From Chryseobacterium sp. JAH (GTDB lineage: Bacteria; Bacteroidota; Bacteroidia; Flavobacteriales; Weeksellaceae), in assembly GCF_001507335.1 (NCBI RefSeq), contig NZ_LMAH01000003.1, forward strand, positions 124,001 to 188,000: DNA of 64,000 nucleotides, in the 5' to 3' direction. Numbering within the stretch: position 1 is the first letter of the stretch; each line of letters starts with the position of its first letter. The position numbers and the translations under genes are program-made. The notes beneath the pieces were generated by a model. That model made no database searches, was not told where the DNA came from, and saw only the letters and a list, made by a program, of their open reading frames with translations. Of the stretch, positions 34,086-41,951 are shown one piece after another.

Positions 34086-34269
34086 ACGCAAAGTTTGTCA
34101 TTCCTTGGAATGTCAAGAGTCGAATGTTCGTAATAAAGCTTAGATCAATATAGAGATCAAAGATTGAATGAAGTCAATGAAAGAGATGATTTAAATTTTT
34201 AATAAAAATCATTGATAACGAAATCATAATTAACCATTATTTATCAACCAACAATTATAAAAAATAAAT

Positions 34270-34680
34270 ATGCTACACATAGACATCCACAGTTTTTCAT
34301 ATAAAAAAGGAGGAATACCCAAAGACGAGTCCGGTAACGGAGGTGGTTTTACCTTCGACTGTCGCGGGATTCTAAACCCAGGAAGAGTGGAAGAATATAA
34401 AATCCAGACCGGAAATGACATCGGTGTACAGGAATATCTTGAGGCAAAAACAGACATGCCTAAATTTTTAGAATTGGTGAAAAGCATGGTTTCCATCAAT
34501 ATTGACAACTACTTGGGAAGAGGTTTTGAAAATCTTCAGATTAATTTCGGATGCACTGGCGGACAACACAGATCGGTATATTCAGCAATAAAAATCGCCC
34601 ATTTTATCGAAGAAAAATACGGAAATCAGGTAGAAGTAAGTCTTCATCACGACGAACAGCACCAACTGAATAATAGGTAA
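34270..34680 (+). CDS. Stand-alone RapZ C-terminal-domain protein
   Basis: A 136-residue protein matching only the C-terminal half of RapZ: HSFSYKKGGIPKDE (7-20), the FDCRGILNPGR stretch (29-39), TGNDIGVQEYLE (47-58), and the signature GCTGGQHRSVYSA (94-106) followed by HFIEEKYGNQVEVSLHHDE. In E. coli the C-terminal domain of RapZ senses glucosamine-6-phosphate and acts in the GlmS regulatory circuit; the N-terminal P-loop domain is absent here. Lying between a sugar kinase and a sugar-phosphate nucleotidyltransferase, it is a good candidate amino-sugar-phosphate sensor or enzyme. Function in Bacteroidota unknown to me. 184 bp from the upstream gene; no own promoter box recognised. Confidence 0.85.
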   Translation: MLHIDIHSFSYKKGGIPKDESGNGGGFTFDCRGILNPGRVEEYKIQTGNDIGVQEYLEAKTDMPKFLELVKSMVSINIDNYLGRGFENLQINFGCTGGQHRSVYSAIKIAHFIEEKYGNQVEVSLHHDEQHQLNNR

Positions 34681-34693
34681 TCTGTAATGTACA

Positions 34694-34729
34694 ATAAATA
34701 ATATCAGTAGCTTCGCTGGTATTATTTAT
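34694..34729. repeat. Long AT-rich hairpin between RapZ-C and nucleotidyltransferase genes
   Basis: ATAAATAATATCAG, eight-base loop TAGCTTCG, CTGGTATTATTTAT: 14-bp stem with one wobble pair. No T run follows, so it is not a canonical terminator; it may tune mRNA stability inside the cluster. Confidence 0.55.
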
Positions 34730-34772
34730 AACATTTAAATTACTCATTACCAATTACACATTACCCATATTT

Positions 34773-35486
34773 ATGAAGGCATTAATTTTTGCAGCAGGAA
34801 AAGGAACACGTCTGAAACCCTTTACAGATCATCATCCGAAGGCATTGGCTAAGGTAAACGGAATTCCACTTTTGGAAAGAAACATCACCTATCTTAAAAG
34901 TTTTGGGATCACAGATTTCGTGATCAACGTACATCACTTTGGTAATCAGATTGTAGATTTTTTGAAAAAAAATGATAATTTCAACTGCAAAATTGAAGTT
35001 TCAGATGAATCCGACGAACTCTTGGAAACTGGTGGAGGTTTGATTTTTGCTAAAAAATTCCTAGATCACGGCGAAGATTTTGTGATTATGAATGCCGATA
35101 TCCTAACTGACATTAATATCAATAATTTGGTAGAATACCACAAGAAGATCAAAGATTTTGCTACATTAGCAGTGTCAGACAGAGAAAGCTCAAGAAAATT
35201 ATTATTCAATGATGATTTGGTTTTGAGAGGATGGCTGAATGTACAGACCGGAGAACAGCGATTAGCAGAATTTAATAAAGGATTCAAGCCTTATGCTTTC
35301 AGTGGTGTTCATTGTATAAATCCGATCATTTTTGACAAAATTAAGCGAACAGGCAAATTTTCTGTAATGGAAGAATATCTGGATCTGATGCAGACCGAAA
35401 AAATTCACGGTTTTCTGCATAACAGCATCCTGATTGATGTGGGAAGGCCGGCATCTGTAATAGAAGCCGAAAAATATTTTAAATAG
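34773..35486 (+). CDS. Sugar-phosphate nucleotidyltransferase (MurU-like)
   Basis: A 237-residue nucleotidyltransferase. The N-terminal signature MKALIFAAGKGTRLKPFTDH then PKALAKVNGIPLLERNI binds the nucleotide; GGGLIFAKKFL (about 89-99) and FVIMNADILTDININ (about 103-117, metal-binding Asp) follow, with DVGRPASVIEAEKYF at the end. It fits the single-domain form of MurU, which makes UDP-MurNAc from MurNAc-1-phosphate, better than the longer RmlA or GlmU. Together with the kinase and RapZ-C genes this suggests recycling of cell-wall amino sugars; the exact sugar is not proved. The next gene starts 6 bp after its stop. Confidence 0.85.
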   Translation: MKALIFAAGKGTRLKPFTDHHPKALAKVNGIPLLERNITYLKSFGITDFVINVHHFGNQIVDFLKKNDNFNCKIEVSDESDELLETGGGLIFAKKFLDHGEDFVIMNADILTDININNLVEYHKKIKDFATLAVSDRESSRKLLFNDDLVLRGWLNVQTGEQRLAEFNKGFKPYAFSGVHCINPIIFDKIKRTGKFSVMEEYLDLMQTEKIHGFLHNSILIDVGRPASVIEAEKYFK

Positions 35487-35492
35487 AAAACA

Positions 35493-36245
35493 ATGGGAAG
35501 TGAAGGAAACAGGGATGAAAGTTTACAAAATCCTGAATTAGATATTAACGAATCAATTTTACACAATAGTTTCAGACAGAAAACATGGGATGAAATTGTC
35601 ACCAAAGACAGCTGGATGGTTTTCAAAATCATGGCAGAATTTGTGGATGGCTACGAAAGAATGGCAAAAATTGGTCCCTGCGTTTCTATTTTCGGATCGG
35701 CAAGACTAAAGCCTGAAAGTAAATATTACCAAATGGCAGCAGAAATTGCTGAAAAAATCACCAAAATAGGTTTCGGAATCATCACCGGAGGTGGTCCTGG
35801 AATTATGGAAGCCGGTAATAAAGGAGCTTTCAATGCTCAGGGAAAATCTATTGGATTAAATATTGATTTGCCTTTTGAGCAGCATTTTAATCCTTATATC
35901 AACAAAATGTACTCACTGAATTTCGATTATTTCTTCGTAAGAAAAGTGATGTTTGTAAAATACTCTCAAGGATTTATCGTGATGCCCGGAGGTTTCGGAA
36001 CGTTGGATGAATTGACAGAGGCGATTACCTTAATTCAAACCAACAAAATCGGAAAGTTCCCAATCGTGTTAGTAGGATCTGAGTTTTGGGAAGGTTTACT
36101 GGGCTGGTTTAAAGATACTTTATTAAAAGAAGGAATGATTGCTACTGATGATCTTGAGCTTTATCGTGTGGTAGATACGGCAGACGAAGCTGTGGAACAT
36201 ATTAAAGCTTTTTATGAGAAATATGCAGTAAATGTCAACTTTTAA
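35493..36245 (+). CDS. LOG-family protein (TIGR00730 Rossmann fold)
   Basis: A 250-residue member of the lysine-decarboxylase-like LOG family. It carries GPCVSIFGSARLKPESKYYQ, the nucleotide motif GGGPGIMEAGNKGAF (about 97-111) and PGGFGTLDELTEAIT (about 166-180), the two motifs needed for phosphoribohydrolase activity on nucleoside 5'-monophosphates (cytokinin activation in plants). Its bacterial substrate is uncertain. Starts 6 bp after the MurU-like gene, so it is the last gene of the same operon. A 50-residue N-terminal extension precedes the core. Cytoplasmic. Confidence 0.88.
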   Translation: MGSEGNRDESLQNPELDINESILHNSFRQKTWDEIVTKDSWMVFKIMAEFVDGYERMAKIGPCVSIFGSARLKPESKYYQMAAEIAEKITKIGFGIITGGGPGIMEAGNKGAFNAQGKSIGLNIDLPFEQHFNPYINKMYSLNFDYFFVRKVMFVKYSQGFIVMPGGFGTLDELTEAITLIQTNKIGKFPIVLVGSEFWEGLLGWFKDTLLKEGMIATDDLELYRVVDTADEAVEHIKAFYEKYAVNVNF

Positions 36246-36252
36246 TTGGCAT

Positions 36253-36260
36253 TATATTTG
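36253..36260 (+). promoter_or_regulatory. -7 box TATATTTG upstream of the 36305 gene
   Basis: Exact TAnnTTTG, 44 nt before the ATG at 36305. Confidence 0.5.
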
Positions 36261-36304
36261 AGCAATCTACATTTACTAAGATGATTAACAATCAATAAAC
36301 TAAG

Positions 36305-36775
36305 ATGAAAAAATTTTTATACATATCAGGTCTTCTATCACTATTTGCACTCATGAGTTTCATGGCGGTAGATTTCTTCTCATCAATGACGAAAGTTGAT
36401 TATATTGAGGGAAGCAAAACACTGAAGTTCACAACAAAAATGAATACCAGCCATATTTCGGATGCCATCAAAATCAACCGCAACACGGCAGGTTTCGAAG
36501 CCGAAGTAAAGAAATATGTAAACAATAATTTTGATGTTTATGTAAACAATTCTCCCAAAAATTTAACTTTCACAGGAAGTCAGGTAAGTGGAGAAACAGT
36601 ATGGGTATATTTTGAAACAAGCGGTGTTTCGGACATAAACAGCTTAAAAATTAAAAATACTATTCTTTTAAGCGCCTTTCCGAAACAGATCAATTTAGTC
36701 AACATTGCGTATAAAGGAAATCAGAAAACAATGAATTTTCAACGTGGAAAGGAAGTGAATGAGGTTTCGTTTTAA
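36305..36775 (+). CDS. Small exported protein, possibly DUF6702
   Basis: A 156-residue protein with an N-terminal hydrophobic segment (residues 5-25, LYISGLLSLFALMSFMAV) that may be a signal peptide or anchor. The body is beta-rich: KVDYIEGSKTLKFTTKMNTSHISDAI, then FDVYVNNSPKNLTFTGSQVSGETVWVYFE, and INLVNIAYKGNQKTMNFQRG. The pattern of strands with a C-terminal strand reading LVNI(A)YKGNQKTMNF fits DUF6702, seen widely in flavobacteria, but my match is from memory and weak. Monocistronic; terminator at 36803. Role unknown. Confidence 0.65.
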   Translation: MKKFLYISGLLSLFALMSFMAVDFFSSMTKVDYIEGSKTLKFTTKMNTSHISDAIKINRNTAGFEAEVKKYVNNNFDVYVNNSPKNLTFTGSQVSGETVWVYFETSGVSDINSLKIKNTILLSAFPKQINLVNIAYKGNQKTMNFQRGKEVNEVSF

Positions 36776-36802
36776 TTAGAATTTTTAGTTTAAATAATAT
36801 AG

Positions 36803-36827
36803 CCACTGCTTATTGCGGTGGTTTTTT
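36803..36827 (+). terminator. Rho-independent terminator
   Basis: CCACTGC, TTATT loop, GCGGTGG (one wobble), then six T. Confidence 0.85.
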
Positions 36828-36880
36828 GTTTTCGCAGAATAAAAGTGATTATTTTGAATTCACATAATGACCTCAAAACA

Positions 36881-36913
36881 AAAAAGGGGAACCTAATAGT
36901 TCACCCTTTTAAT
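36881..36913. terminator. Bidirectional terminator before the DUF5689 gene end
   Basis: AAAAGGGGAAC, loop, GTTCACCCTTTT (one bulge). It has A/T tracts on both sides; the minus-strand use, ending the receptor-DUF5689 operon, is the likely one. Confidence 0.75.
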
Positions 36914-36922
36914 TTTAGCTGC

Positions 36923-38986
36923 TTACTGAGCCTTTATTTTAAAGTCATCAATTTCCCAGGTTGCAGATGCAAATGGTGTGGATGTATATTTAAAAGCAAT
37001 TCTAATATTTTTTCCGAGGAAGGCATTGAGGCTTACATTTCCAGAGCTAGTCCAATCACCAAATGCTAAATTATTACTGTCTAAAACTGCGGGTAACAAA
37101 ACCCAGTTTGTAGTGCTCGGATCTCCAGTATAATTCTCTGTAATATAGACTTGCAGAGAATTGCCCGCATATCTCACATCACTGGTAAAGCTGAGTGCTG
37201 CTTTAGTTTTCCCTGCTAAACTTACTGATTTTGAAATCAACCAGTCTTCATTGGCTGCATTTGTGGTATTAAAACCATTCATTATTGCATAGTAGCTTGT
37301 TCCGTTTCCGGTATTTGAAGTCGACCAAACCTGAGCGCCGGCAACATTCACAGTTAACCAATCTGAACTGAAGCCTCCTGAAGAAAATTCATCACTATTA
37401 ATCGTAGGTAAGGTAACATACACAGAGCCGTCACATCTTACGTTATCCAGATCAGCTCCCAAAAGATCTTTAAGAATCAACTGATAAGTTCCATTGAAAA
37501 ACCCCACAATTGCATAGACATCGCCCTTACCAGAATCTAAGGTGGCGTCTGCGAAATCTGCAAAGTTGCTTGTTCTTACAATAATTTGATTTCCTAAACA
37601 ATCTTCGAGTATTCTGTTTGTAGGGATCGCCCCCGCATAAGTTCTTTCCAAATCTTGAAAACTAAACTGAACATCTTTAATTTTAACCCACCGCCCAACA
37701 TCACTATAGTTAATATGACTAATCATTTTCTCTGTAGGAATTATGGATGCCAAAGGTTTATTTGAATCAAAAAAATGTTTGTAGATATCGGCTTCGGGAA
37801 TTCTTCCTACCGCTCCGCTAAATGGTGCTCCAATCTGCATCTCTCCAGAAACAGTACCTATATATAAATTTTTAAGCTTTACATAAACTTCTTTTCCAAC
37901 AGCAAATCTGGAGTCATTAAACAAATCATTTTTGTCGATATTAATTTTAATTCCTCCACTTGTATCTTCTGCATAAATATATTTAAAAAGATTTCCCGAT
38001 TTATCATTTGCTATAACTTTAGCTTTTAGTACAAAATCTCCGGTAATCTGAGTTAGCGGAGCTGTAGCTAACTGCTTAATCTCAGCTACCGTTTTCTGTA
38101 CCAATCCAACATCACTGTATTCACAAGGATTTGTCGAAATACCATCTATTCTTGGAAACTTATTCATCTCAAGATCTGAAACTTTATTGATGTAGAGTTG
38201 ATAGGTAGAGATGTATTTGCTGTAAATACCCACAAATTTTCCGTTTCCTGAAGGTAAAATCTGATTGGCGAATGACGCATAGCCGCTGTTCCTCACAATT
38301 CTTGCAGTGGTCGTTGACGCATCTTTTATCATTCGATCAACAGTTACTCCATTTGGTGCAAAATTGGTGCACAAAACTCTGCTGTCAAATTCTGCGTTAT
38401 CAACCTGAATCAAACAACCAATAAAACGGTCATTGGCCGAAATCATTTCGGAACAGGTCATTATTTTAGGAACAATTTTTTCTCTTACCAAACAAGATCT
38501 GAAAATCTTTGACGAAATTAATTTTTCAGGAATTCTTAAAACTGATGTCGATGTTCCTACAGGATCTTTGATTCCTAACTGCACTACTCCACCATAAGTT
38601 CCCAAAGCTAAACCAGCCAGTTTGATGTAAATTTTAGACCCTTGGGGAAATTTTGTGTAGGTACTAACCATGTCGACACTGATTACAAAACCCTGGGTCG
38701 GATTTTCAGGTTTATCCTGAATGTAGATCGTTTTATAGATATTACCCGTCTCATCAGTTGAAGAAACATATCCTTCTACAACATCCTGAGAATCATCTGA
38801 AAAAGCGAATACTGTATTAACAACCTTTGCCCTCAACTGTGTTAACGACATTGTTGCAGTGAGATCAGCACATTCATAACTATCCAGATTCGGCTCGTCA
38901 TATTTATCGTCATGCACACAACCTATTATCCCCAAAAAAGAAATGATAATGAGAATATATTTTATTAATAAATTATTTTTTTTCAT
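36923..38986 (-). CDS. DUF5689 lipoprotein with C-terminal choice-of-anchor-J-like domain
   Basis: A 687-residue lipoprotein (lipobox IIGC, Cys23, followed by VHDDKYDEPN). Two DUF5689 units are visible: about 40-270 (VVEGYVSSTDETGNIYKTIY, IKLAGLALGTYGGVVQLG) and about 285-510 (TGDFVLKAKVIANDKSGNLF, VYVKLKNLYIGTVSGEMQIG). Each resembles an OB-like nucleic-acid-type fold. The last 170 residues (FSSDWLTVNV, NGTSYYAIMNGF, EDWLISKSVSLAGKTKAALS to TWEIDDFKIKAQ) form a beta sandwich typical of choice-of-anchor-J domains. It starts 9 bp after a TonB receptor stop, suggesting a surface partner for that receptor, analogous to SusD. Ligand unknown. Confidence 0.88.
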   Translation of the reverse strand: MKKNNLLIKYILIIISFLGIIGCVHDDKYDEPNLDSYECADLTATMSLTQLRAKVVNTVFAFSDDSQDVVEGYVSSTDETGNIYKTIYIQDKPENPTQGFVISVDMVSTYTKFPQGSKIYIKLAGLALGTYGGVVQLGIKDPVGTSTSVLRIPEKLISSKIFRSCLVREKIVPKIMTCSEMISANDRFIGCLIQVDNAEFDSRVLCTNFAPNGVTVDRMIKDASTTTARIVRNSGYASFANQILPSGNGKFVGIYSKYISTYQLYINKVSDLEMNKFPRIDGISTNPCEYSDVGLVQKTVAEIKQLATAPLTQITGDFVLKAKVIANDKSGNLFKYIYAEDTSGGIKINIDKNDLFNDSRFAVGKEVYVKLKNLYIGTVSGEMQIGAPFSGAVGRIPEADIYKHFFDSNKPLASIIPTEKMISHINYSDVGRWVKIKDVQFSFQDLERTYAGAIPTNRILEDCLGNQIIVRTSNFADFADATLDSGKGDVYAIVGFFNGTYQLILKDLLGADLDNVRCDGSVYVTLPTINSDEFSSGGFSSDWLTVNVAGAQVWSTSNTGNGTSYYAIMNGFNTTNAANEDWLISKSVSLAGKTKAALSFTSDVRYAGNSLQVYITENYTGDPSTTNWVLLPAVLDSNNLAFGDWTSSGNVSLNAFLGKNIRIAFKYTSTPFASATWEIDDFKIKAQ

Positions 38987-38995
38987 GGTGTATTT

Positions 38996-41740
38996 TTAAA
39001 ATCTTAAATAAACATTTGTGAAAAAAGTAGTCCCCCTATCGTACCAAAGTTTTGGACCAAAATGCGGAATCGATCTTTCCGATTCTTCGACTGCATTAAG
39101 CAAATTAACCAATCTTCCTTGTTCAAAACCTCCGGTAACATAGTTTCTGTTATTAAGAATATTGTTCACAGAAAGACTGATTCCCATTCTGTATTTTCCT
39201 AAAAGAAATGATTTCCCTGCGTTTGCATTAAGCATAAACTGATCGTCAAACTTTTTCTGAGCCGTTAATTGTCGGATCAATTCTGGAGTAACACCTTCGT
39301 AAGGATCATTAGTAGCAGGGTTCGTATACAAGTACGGTGTTTTATTCAATGCTGAAAAATCGAGGTACTGATCCATCAGATAATTAGCAGAGGCTCCTAC
39401 CCACCAAAACTTTGGCGAATTATATTTTAAACCGAAAGAAAATGCTTTTTGAGGAGTACCTGCCACTTTATACCCCTTAATATTGGCTTTTCCTTTCCAA
39501 AATTCTTCTCCCCTAAAACCATTAAGATCATCAAAAGTAGAAACATTGGCATTGCTTGTATAAGTGTATTCTCCAACACTTGCCGCCCCAACAGCATTGA
39601 AGGTCGGTGTAATTTTAAAATCAAAACCCAATTCTAGCCCTGCATATCTTTTACTCACATTGGTGATTGCTTCATTAACTAGTGTATTGAAAGATGTTCC
39701 GATTTCATCGGTCGTATCTGCATAATATCTTGAAATTTCCGTTGAGTTGCTGATTGTAGTGTAATATCCCGTCAAGCGCATTTTCAAAATTTGACCTCTG
39801 AGAATATAGCTCAAGTCATTTGAATTAATAATTTGATTTTTAACATTGGGTGTTACATAGTCTACAGCTCGTGGATTTATATAAATTTCGTTGAGCGTTG
39901 GAGCAAGGCTAAATAGAGCGCCATTATAAACGATAAAATTTTTACCATTGATTTTGTAAGTAATCTTTCCTTTAATACCTGCGTCTAAAGCCTCATATTT
40001 ATGACTCTTTCCTTTCGAATTATCTCTAAATCTTGTAATTCCGCTTCTGTAATGACCTTCTCTCTGTGCCTCAGAATAAGAACTGAAAATAGATGCTGCA
40101 ATATTCCATTTACTGAAATCGATCTCCGAAGAAATATTTAAAGAATATTGGCTTCTCAGCAATTCATAAGAATATTGTGTACGGTCACCTGCCTTTACTT
40201 GAACGTTTGTGTCATCTACATTAAATTGTACGTCGTTATTAAAAGAATTTAGATTGTATGCAAAATTTCCTCCCAACAGATCTTTGATCCTTCTAAAATT
40301 ATCAGACTTAAGGTTTTGATAATTAAAATTAATGTTGAGTTTCCAGTTATCCTGCAGTCTTGTATCAAAATGTGATGCAAAATTGAACGTTTTATCTTTG
40401 TTAACGTCTTCTACCACTGTATAAACGGCACCTCTATCTGTACCGTCCATATTTTTCAGGTTTAAATAGTTTGTTTTATACAGATAATTCCAATCTATTT
40501 GAGATTGCTCACGAAATTCATCAGCAGATAACAGACCGTAACTTGGAAGTTTTCGATAGTAGGTCGGATTAGGATCTGCAGCATGAAACCAATCTAATCT
40601 GCTTCTGGCATCACTTCCAATCTGATAAGAAACCGTGTTGATCCAATTTGAGTTTTTTCCTATTTTTAAATAATCCGTTAGCATAAAGACCGGCTCGAAT
40701 ACCTTTCTGATTCTTGCATTTCTCTTTTCACCATCCTGCCAACCCCAATAAGAATTGTAGTTTTTTCCCATAATATCATAGACCTCTTGCGTATTGGGTG
40801 AATTTGAAGCTCTGTAAGTAGGTGAACCAAATCCGGTAAAGTTTATAGAATGTCTATCATTGAATTTCTTTTCTACAGAAGCGAAATAAGCATACGAATC
40901 CTGATAAACTCCATCGATGACAGCATTATCACCCCATCTTCTGCTTCCGGAAAATGTAAATGCCCAACCTTTTTTATTCATTCCGGATGAATACGTTGCC
41001 ATGGCTCTATGCAGATAACTTCTGTTCGTAAATGAATAGGCTAATGAAGTCTGTTTTCTGTAAGTGGATGCTTTTGTATTGTAGTAAGCTACACCTCCCA
41101 AGTTACCAAATGCGTATTCTGAGGGAGTGATATTATCTACGTTTTCATGTGGATACCTTGTGACATCATTTAAACCGCCCCAGTTATTAAAATCTATTCT
41201 CCCGTCATCATTCTTTGACATCGAAACTCCGTTGAAGATAACATCTTCGTATCTGTTGTCGACTCCTCTTGGCCTGAACCAATACGCTCCCAATTCAAAT
41301 GCAGAAATATTCTGAAATATGTCTCTTCCGGAGCTTAATAAACCTACCGTGGGTTGCATGGCTGAACCACCGTCATCAGTATCTGAAGCAGAATCATCGA
41401 TGAGAACAACTCCTGCATCTGCTCCCCAATGATGATTGAGTACAATAACGCCTAAGTCTTTTCTTTTTTCGTCTGATGTGACATCAAATTCTAAAATTTT
41501 TGACTCGAAATCTTGCTTTGAAATGGTAATGAGATAGTGACCCGGTGGTAAGTCAACAAATTGAAAATAACCTATTTTATCAGCAGTGACATCATCCTCA
41601 GATTGCTGAATATCGATTTCTGCACTTTCTAATGGCTTTCCGTCTTCTGCCTTTACATAAGCGAAAACAGTAGTCTGTGCAAAGTACCACGAAGCTGGCA
41701 AAAAAGTCAACAAAGTGATGAGAGATAATTTTTTCATCAT
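38996..41740 (-). CDS. TonB-dependent receptor with N-terminal carboxypeptidase-regulatory-like domain
   Basis: A 914-residue outer-membrane receptor. Signal peptide to WYFAQ, CarboxypepD_reg-like beta domain (about 24-105: AYVKAEDGKPLESAEIDIQ, GYFQFVDLPPGHYLI), plug (about 120-230: PTVGLLSSGRDIFQNISAF, EDVIFNGVSMSKND, YAFGNLGGVAYYNTKAS), then the barrel ending in aromatic Phe (TTFFTNVYLRF). The plug lacks the SusC VVxVGYG hallmark. It is the first gene of an operon with a DUF5689 lipoprotein and is divergent from a secreted EEP-fold nuclease, which suggests uptake of a nucleotide- or phosphate-containing product; the substrate is inference only. Confidence 0.92.
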   Translation of the reverse strand: MMKKLSLITLLTFLPASWYFAQTTVFAYVKAEDGKPLESAEIDIQQSEDDVTADKIGYFQFVDLPPGHYLITISKQDFESKILEFDVTSDEKRKDLGVIVLNHHWGADAGVVLIDDSASDTDDGGSAMQPTVGLLSSGRDIFQNISAFELGAYWFRPRGVDNRYEDVIFNGVSMSKNDDGRIDFNNWGGLNDVTRYPHENVDNITPSEYAFGNLGGVAYYNTKASTYRKQTSLAYSFTNRSYLHRAMATYSSGMNKKGWAFTFSGSRRWGDNAVIDGVYQDSYAYFASVEKKFNDRHSINFTGFGSPTYRASNSPNTQEVYDIMGKNYNSYWGWQDGEKRNARIRKVFEPVFMLTDYLKIGKNSNWINTVSYQIGSDARSRLDWFHAADPNPTYYRKLPSYGLLSADEFREQSQIDWNYLYKTNYLNLKNMDGTDRGAVYTVVEDVNKDKTFNFASHFDTRLQDNWKLNINFNYQNLKSDNFRRIKDLLGGNFAYNLNSFNNDVQFNVDDTNVQVKAGDRTQYSYELLRSQYSLNISSEIDFSKWNIAASIFSSYSEAQREGHYRSGITRFRDNSKGKSHKYEALDAGIKGKITYKINGKNFIVYNGALFSLAPTLNEIYINPRAVDYVTPNVKNQIINSNDLSYILRGQILKMRLTGYYTTISNSTEISRYYADTTDEIGTSFNTLVNEAITNVSKRYAGLELGFDFKITPTFNAVGAASVGEYTYTSNANVSTFDDLNGFRGEEFWKGKANIKGYKVAGTPQKAFSFGLKYNSPKFWWVGASANYLMDQYLDFSALNKTPYLYTNPATNDPYEGVTPELIRQLTAQKKFDDQFMLNANAGKSFLLGKYRMGISLSVNNILNNRNYVTGGFEQGRLVNLLNAVEESERSIPHFGPKLWYDRGTTFFTNVYLRF

Positions 41741-41951
41741 ATTAATGGGATTGGTGTTTTGTGTTTGAATTGAATAATAAAATTAATATTATTTTCATTA
41801 CAACAAAAAAAAATTTATAGAATTCTAAAATAATTCACTGTCAGGATAAATTATTTTTATTAAAATACAGAACGAAAGTGAAAAAATCGTAATTTTAATT
41901 CTGCAGAAATAAGTCTGATTACATTCTAATTTATCTCGAAAAACACACAAA

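Noticed and set aside
34086..34269. GTCATTCCTTGGAATGTCA near-palindrome as a terminator or mobile repeat
   Set aside because: One mismatch in the stem, no T tract and no second copy noticed in the window.
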